Below, piece after piece: positions 5,476 to 7,500 of a DNA stretch of 7,500 bases (position 1 is its first letter; every line of letters begins with the position of its first letter). The notes below the pieces were generated by a model. It did not search any database, had not been told where the DNA came from, and was given only the letters and a program-made list of their open reading frames with translations. The DNA comes from Pseudomonadota bacterium (GTDB lineage Bacteria > Pseudomonadota > Gammaproteobacteria > Burkholderiales > Sulfuricellaceae), in the NCBI GenBank assembly GCA_021783895.1, contig JAJXTJ010000046.1:1-7500 (forward strand), in the 5' to 3' direction. Both the position numbers and the translations under genes were made by a program.

Positions 5476-6645
5476 ATGAAAATTGCAATCGTTTCCAGGA
5501 ACAGGAAGCACACCGCAGACATTCAACAAATCCTGGAGACTGGCGGTCCCTCTCACAGCGTTTCACTCATTGAGGGCGGCCTGGAAAACTTAGGGCCGGT
5601 TCTGGATCAGGGTCAGGCGGATCTGTTCGTCCTTGATGAGGTCTGCTGCGCTCCTGCTGAAATGGCCATTCTGGAAAAATTGAGCCTGCGCCACCCGCAT
5701 GCGTCATTTATCCTGCTCTGTCCGGCGGCGCCATCCGAACTGCTGATTCAGGCCATGCGCATCGGGATACGCGATGTGCTTTCGCTTCCTGTTTCGCCGG
5801 AGGCGTTGCTGGCGGCCGTTGTACACGTCGAACAGAAGCCGGTGCGCGCGGAGAAACCCCGGCACAAGGGCAAGGTGCTGGCTTTCATTGCCTGCAAGGG
5901 CGGCAGCGGCGCCACTTTTCTCGCAGCCAACCTGGGCTACGTGCTGTCCGCAGAGTTCGGCAAGCGGGTAGCGCTGATTGACCTGAACCTGCAATTCGGC
6001 GATGCCTCGCTGTTCATTTCCGACCAGGTTCCGGCTACTACGCTGGCGGATGTGTCCCATGAAATTTTGCGTCTGGACGCCTCTTTCCTCGCTTCCAGCA
6101 TGACGCATATACGACCGAATTTCGGCGTGCTGGCGGCCCCGGAAAACCCGTCAAGTGCGACGGACGTGTTGCCGGCACATATCGAAGCGCTACTGCGTGT
6201 AGCTGTGGCTGAATATGACTACGTGATCCTGGACGTAGGTCGCAATCTGGACGCGGTGAGCGTCAAGGCCCTGGATTATGCAGACCTGATTTTCCCGGTG
6301 TTGCAGGAAACACTGCCTTTCATCCGGGATGCCAAGCGCATCCTCTCCACCCTGCAATCCCTGGATTACGGCATGGACAAGATTCATCTGATCGTCAACC
6401 GTTACGAAAAAAGGGACGACATTCAGTTAGGGGATGTGGAACGCACCTTGGGCATGAAGGTTAAAGTCATTGTTCCAAACAGCTATGAGGCGGTCTCAGC
6501 ATCAGTCAATCAGGGCGTACCGATCCTGAAATTGGCCAAAAATGATCCGGTTTCAAAAGTTCTGCTCAAGCTCGGGCATGACCTTGAGCAGGGCGAGCAA
6601 ACGGACAAAGGCAGCTGGCTGGGGCATTTGTTCGGACGTGCCTGA
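5476..6645 (+). CDS. cpaE: CpaE/TadZ pilus localisation ATPase (MinD/ParA-like)
   Basis: This 389-residue cytoplasmic protein belongs to the CpaE/TadZ family, which marks the site of Tad pilus assembly at the pole or membrane. Residues 1-125 form a receiver-like domain: MKIAIVSRN at strand 1 and a possible phosphoacceptor position at Asp54 (LFVLDE), but the acidic pair normally at the end of strand 1 is Arg-Asn here, so it is probably a pseudo-receiver. The ATPase part (about 132-380) has a deviant Walker A, CKGGSGATF (141-147), with Ala in place of the usual second Lys. A Walker A'-like Asp169 lies in VALIDLNLQFGD and a Walker B Asp253 in YVILDVG. VNRYEKRDDI and VPNSYEAVSASVNQGVPIL are family-typical C-terminal motifs. 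The start ATG has only a weak purine-rich AAGAAAG upstream. It lies 49 nt after tadF and is probably in the same transcript. Confidence 0.95.
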   Translation: MKIAIVSRNRKHTADIQQILETGGPSHSVSLIEGGLENLGPVLDQGQADLFVLDEVCCAPAEMAILEKLSLRHPHASFILLCPAAPSELLIQAMRIGIRDVLSLPVSPEALLAAVVHVEQKPVRAEKPRHKGKVLAFIACKGGSGATFLAANLGYVLSAEFGKRVALIDLNLQFGDASLFISDQVPATTLADVSHEILRLDASFLASSMTHIRPNFGVLAAPENPSSATDVLPAHIEALLRVAVAEYDYVILDVGRNLDAVSVKALDYADLIFPVLQETLPFIRDAKRILSTLQSLDYGMDKIHLIVNRYEKRDDIQLGDVERTLGMKVKVIVPNSYEAVSASVNQGVPILKLAKNDPVSKVLLKLGHDLEQGEQTDKGSWLGHLFGRA

Positions 6646-6650
6646 TGGGT

Positions 6651-6685
6651 GGAATTAACCCGGATTAATGGAATTAGCCGGACAG
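6651..6685 (+). repeat. Imperfect direct repeat, copies A and B (GGAATTAaCCsGG)
   Basis: Two overlapping copies of a GGAATTA(A/G)CC(C)GG motif lie just after the cpaE stop: 6651-6664 and 6671-6682. The longer unit at 6661-6685 (CGGATTAATGGAATTAGCC and on to ACAG) resembles 6782-6808 on the far side of the palindromic element, with two or three 1-nt insertions and a few substitutions. It could be a pair of protein-binding sites, or a duplication produced when the palindromic element arrived; the sequence alone does not decide. Confidence 0.5.
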
Positions 6686-6704
6686 CACCAACAAAATCAA
6701 TGGA

Positions 6705-6731
6705 TTGTAGGCCGGGTTTCAACCCGACATG
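6705..6731 (+). repeat. Palindromic REP/BIME-like repeat, copy 2
   Basis: CGGGTT (6713-6718) is the exact inverse of AACCCG (6721-6726), flanked by TTGTAGG and ACATG as in copy 1 (926-952, opposite strand). Compared with copy 1, both members of two stem base pairs change together (A-T to C-G and C-G to G-C), so the hairpin is preserved although the sequence differs. It is followed by a short CGCC (6733-6736)/GGCG (6741-6744) stem and then by an inverted third copy, giving a two-headed BIME-like element. Confidence 0.75.
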
Positions 6732-6750
6732 TCGCCTGGAGGCGCCTACT

Positions 6751-6777
6751 TTTGGCGGGCTAAAGCCCGACCTGCGC
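6751..6777 (-). repeat. Palindromic REP/BIME-like repeat, copy 3 (inverted partner of copy 2)
   Basis: CGGGCT (6756-6761) is the exact inverse of AGCCCG (6764-6769). Read on the minus strand, the context is CAGGTCGGGCTTTAGCCCG, the same unit as copies 1 and 2 with the loop changed. It faces copy 2 across about 20 nt. No T tract follows the stem on the + strand, so it is not scored as a terminator. Confidence 0.7.
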
Positions 6778-6781
6778 CTAA

Positions 6782-6808
6782 CGGATAATTTGGGATTAAC
6801 CGGGCAAG
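6782..6808 (+). repeat. Imperfect direct repeat, copy C
   Basis: CGGATAATTTGGGATTAACC, continuing GGGCAAG, resembles the unit at 6661-6685 on the other side of the palindromic pair. Copy C lies just upstream of the TATAAT at 6823, covering the place where a -35 box would be. This makes an activator or repressor site a reasonable alternative to a mere duplication. Confidence 0.45.
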
Positions 6809-6822
6809 TTTTTTGTAGTGCC

Positions 6823-6828
6823 TATAAT
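6823..6828 (+). promoter_or_regulatory. Candidate -10 box (TATAAT) of a promoter for cpaF
   Basis: A perfect TATAAT lies about 93 nt before the cpaF start, in the longest true gene-free stretch of the window (6646-6920, 275 nt). No good -35 hexamer lies 16-18 bp upstream (CCGGGC at 17 bp); TTAACC at 6796-6801 is 21 bp away. If this is a promoter, it would be weak or activator-dependent. A chance match is possible in this AT-richer segment. The rest of 6829-6907 shows no gene and would be leader RNA. Confidence 0.4.
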
Positions 6829-6907
6829 GAATAAACGAAGCGTTGCCGGGGTTTTGAGTGATCGTTTTCCACCGGTGCTGGCGGGCTTGATGCGCCGAAG
6901 ATCAAAC

Positions 6908-6913
6908 AGGGAG
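6908..6913 (+). promoter_or_regulatory. Ribosome binding site of cpaF
   Basis: AGGGAG lies 7 nt before the ATG at 6921. This fixes the start of cpaF and is the best argument that the other open frame through this region is not the coding one. Confidence 0.8.
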
Positions 6914-6920
6914 TTGAATC

Positions 6921-7500
6921 ATGACGTTACGCGACAGGCTCGAAAACATCAAACAGGACGTCGCGCAGGTGCCTGTGAAGACACCTCAGGCGATTCTTGC
7001 TGCAAGCAGCCCCTACCAGGAGCTGAAGTCGCGCATCCATCACAAACTGCTCGACCGCGTCGATCTGTCAGTCATGGAAAGCCTGTCGCCGGACCGGCTG
7101 CAGGAAGAGCTCAAGGTTCTGGTAGAGCGTCTGCTCACGGAGGAAACGCTGGCGATCAACGACGCCGAGCACAAGAGCCTGGTGCGGGACATCCAGCACG
7201 AGGTGCTGGGATTGGGGCCGATCGAAAACTTGCTGGCAGACCCGACCGTTTCTGACATCCTCGTCAACACCCATCGCCAGGTTTACGTGGAGCGCGAAGG
7301 CAAGCTGGAAATAACCGACGTGCGATTTGAAACCGGTCCTCACCTGATGAGGATCATCTGCAAGAGCGTGTCTTGTATCGGCCGGCGCGTCGACGAATCC
7401 AGCCCGATGGTGGATGCACGGCTGCCGGACGGCTCGCGCGTGAACGCGATCATCCCGCCCCTGGCGATAGACGGACCGATTCTGTCCATCCGCCGCTTTG
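6921..7500 (+). CDS. cpaF: CpaF/TadA Flp pilus assembly ATPase (3' truncated)
   Basis: This is the secretion/traffic ATPase that powers Flp pilus assembly at the inner membrane, a member of the GspE/VirB11 superfamily. Only the first 193 codons are inside the window and the frame runs off the right edge without a stop. Full-length members are usually over 400 residues. Residues about 32-75 form the helical CpaF N-terminal region (LLDRVDLSVMESLSPDRLQE). About 89-193 begin the T2SS/T4SS ATPase N-domain: EVLGLGPIENLLADPTVSDI, then VDESSPMVDARLPDGSRVNA and PPLAIDGPILSIRRF, nearly diagnostic of CpaF. The Walker A, Asp box and Walker B motifs lie beyond the window. Two cysteines (147, 152) sit just before the GRRVDESSP motif. 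The ATG has AGGGAG 7 nt upstream. It is separated from cpaE by a 275-nt repeat-rich gap, longer than any other gap here. tadB and tadC would be expected downstream. Confidence 0.96.
   Translation, partial: MTLRDRLENIKQDVAQVPVKTPQAILAASSPYQELKSRIHHKLLDRVDLSVMESLSPDRLQEELKVLVERLLTEETLAINDAEHKSLVRDIQHEVLGLGPIENLLADPTVSDILVNTHRQVYVEREGKLEITDVRFETGPHLMRIICKSVSCIGRRVDESSPMVDARLPDGSRVNAIIPPLAIDGPILSIRRF

Noticed and set aside
6705..6777. Start of a CRISPR array or a terminator between cpaE and cpaF
   Set aside because: Only two units, in inverted orientation and without regular spacers, so not CRISPR. Neither hairpin is followed by a T run at the right distance.
6649..6834. 61-codon open frame in the cpaE-cpaF gap
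   Set aside because: It runs through the palindromic and direct repeats, has no ribosome site and has no protein-like features; the open frame is a by-product of the GC-rich repeats.
6818..7255. Open frame of 145 codons overlapping the start of cpaF
   Set aside because: It is in a different frame from cpaF, whose 193 codons match CpaF motifs throughout. Its translation is Arg/Gly-rich with no recognisable motif, and no ribosome site precedes it.

Overview
The window lies inside a tad (tight adherence, Flp-type IVb pilus) locus. All eight genes are on the + strand: cpaB/rcpC (5' end cut off by the window), cpaC/rcpA secretin, a small lipoprotein, tadG-like, tadE-like, tadF-like, cpaE/tadZ, and the first 193 codons of cpaF/tadA (3' end cut off). 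The GC-rich coding sequence, clear Shine-Dalgarno sites, gene content and style of intergenic palindromic repeats suggest a proteobacterium, most likely a betaproteobacterium (Nitrosomonadales-like). That placement is inference from style, not from a marker gene.

Layout. Positions 1-2535 hold the outer-envelope part: CpaB with a SAF domain, then the CpaC secretin. They are separated by 137 nt that contain a palindromic repeat. Positions 2631-2927 hold a 98-residue lipoprotein, preceded by a different CCCTCTCCC-type palindromic repeat. Positions 2962-5426 are a tightly packed tadG-tadE-tadF block encoding the membrane-anchored, pilin-like minor components. TadE and TadF carry a textbook prepilin-type site with Glu at +5. 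Positions 5476-6645 encode CpaE/TadZ, a MinD/ParA-like localisation ATPase. A 275-nt non-coding gap (6646-6920) holds a BIME-like pair of inverted repeats, imperfect direct repeats flanking it, and a TATAAT box. The traffic ATPase gene cpaF then starts at 6921.

How the parts work together, from family knowledge: CpaF powers assembly of Flp pilin at the inner membrane, CpaE positions the machine, TadE/F/G are minor pilin-like parts, CpaB spans the periplasm, and CpaC with the lipoprotein forms the outer-membrane exit. The Flp pilin, the prepilin peptidase (TadV/CpaA), TadB, TadC and TadD are not in this window and would be expected just outside it.

No new molecular system is visible. The points most worth a second look are: a family of three related hairpin repeats with compensatory base changes; the repeat-rich gap that may give cpaF its own regulated promoter; the repeat lying between a strong Shine-Dalgarno/TGATG junction and the real cpaC start; the poorly characterised lipoprotein; and the even cysteine counts of TadG/E/F beside cysteine-free CpaB and CpaC.
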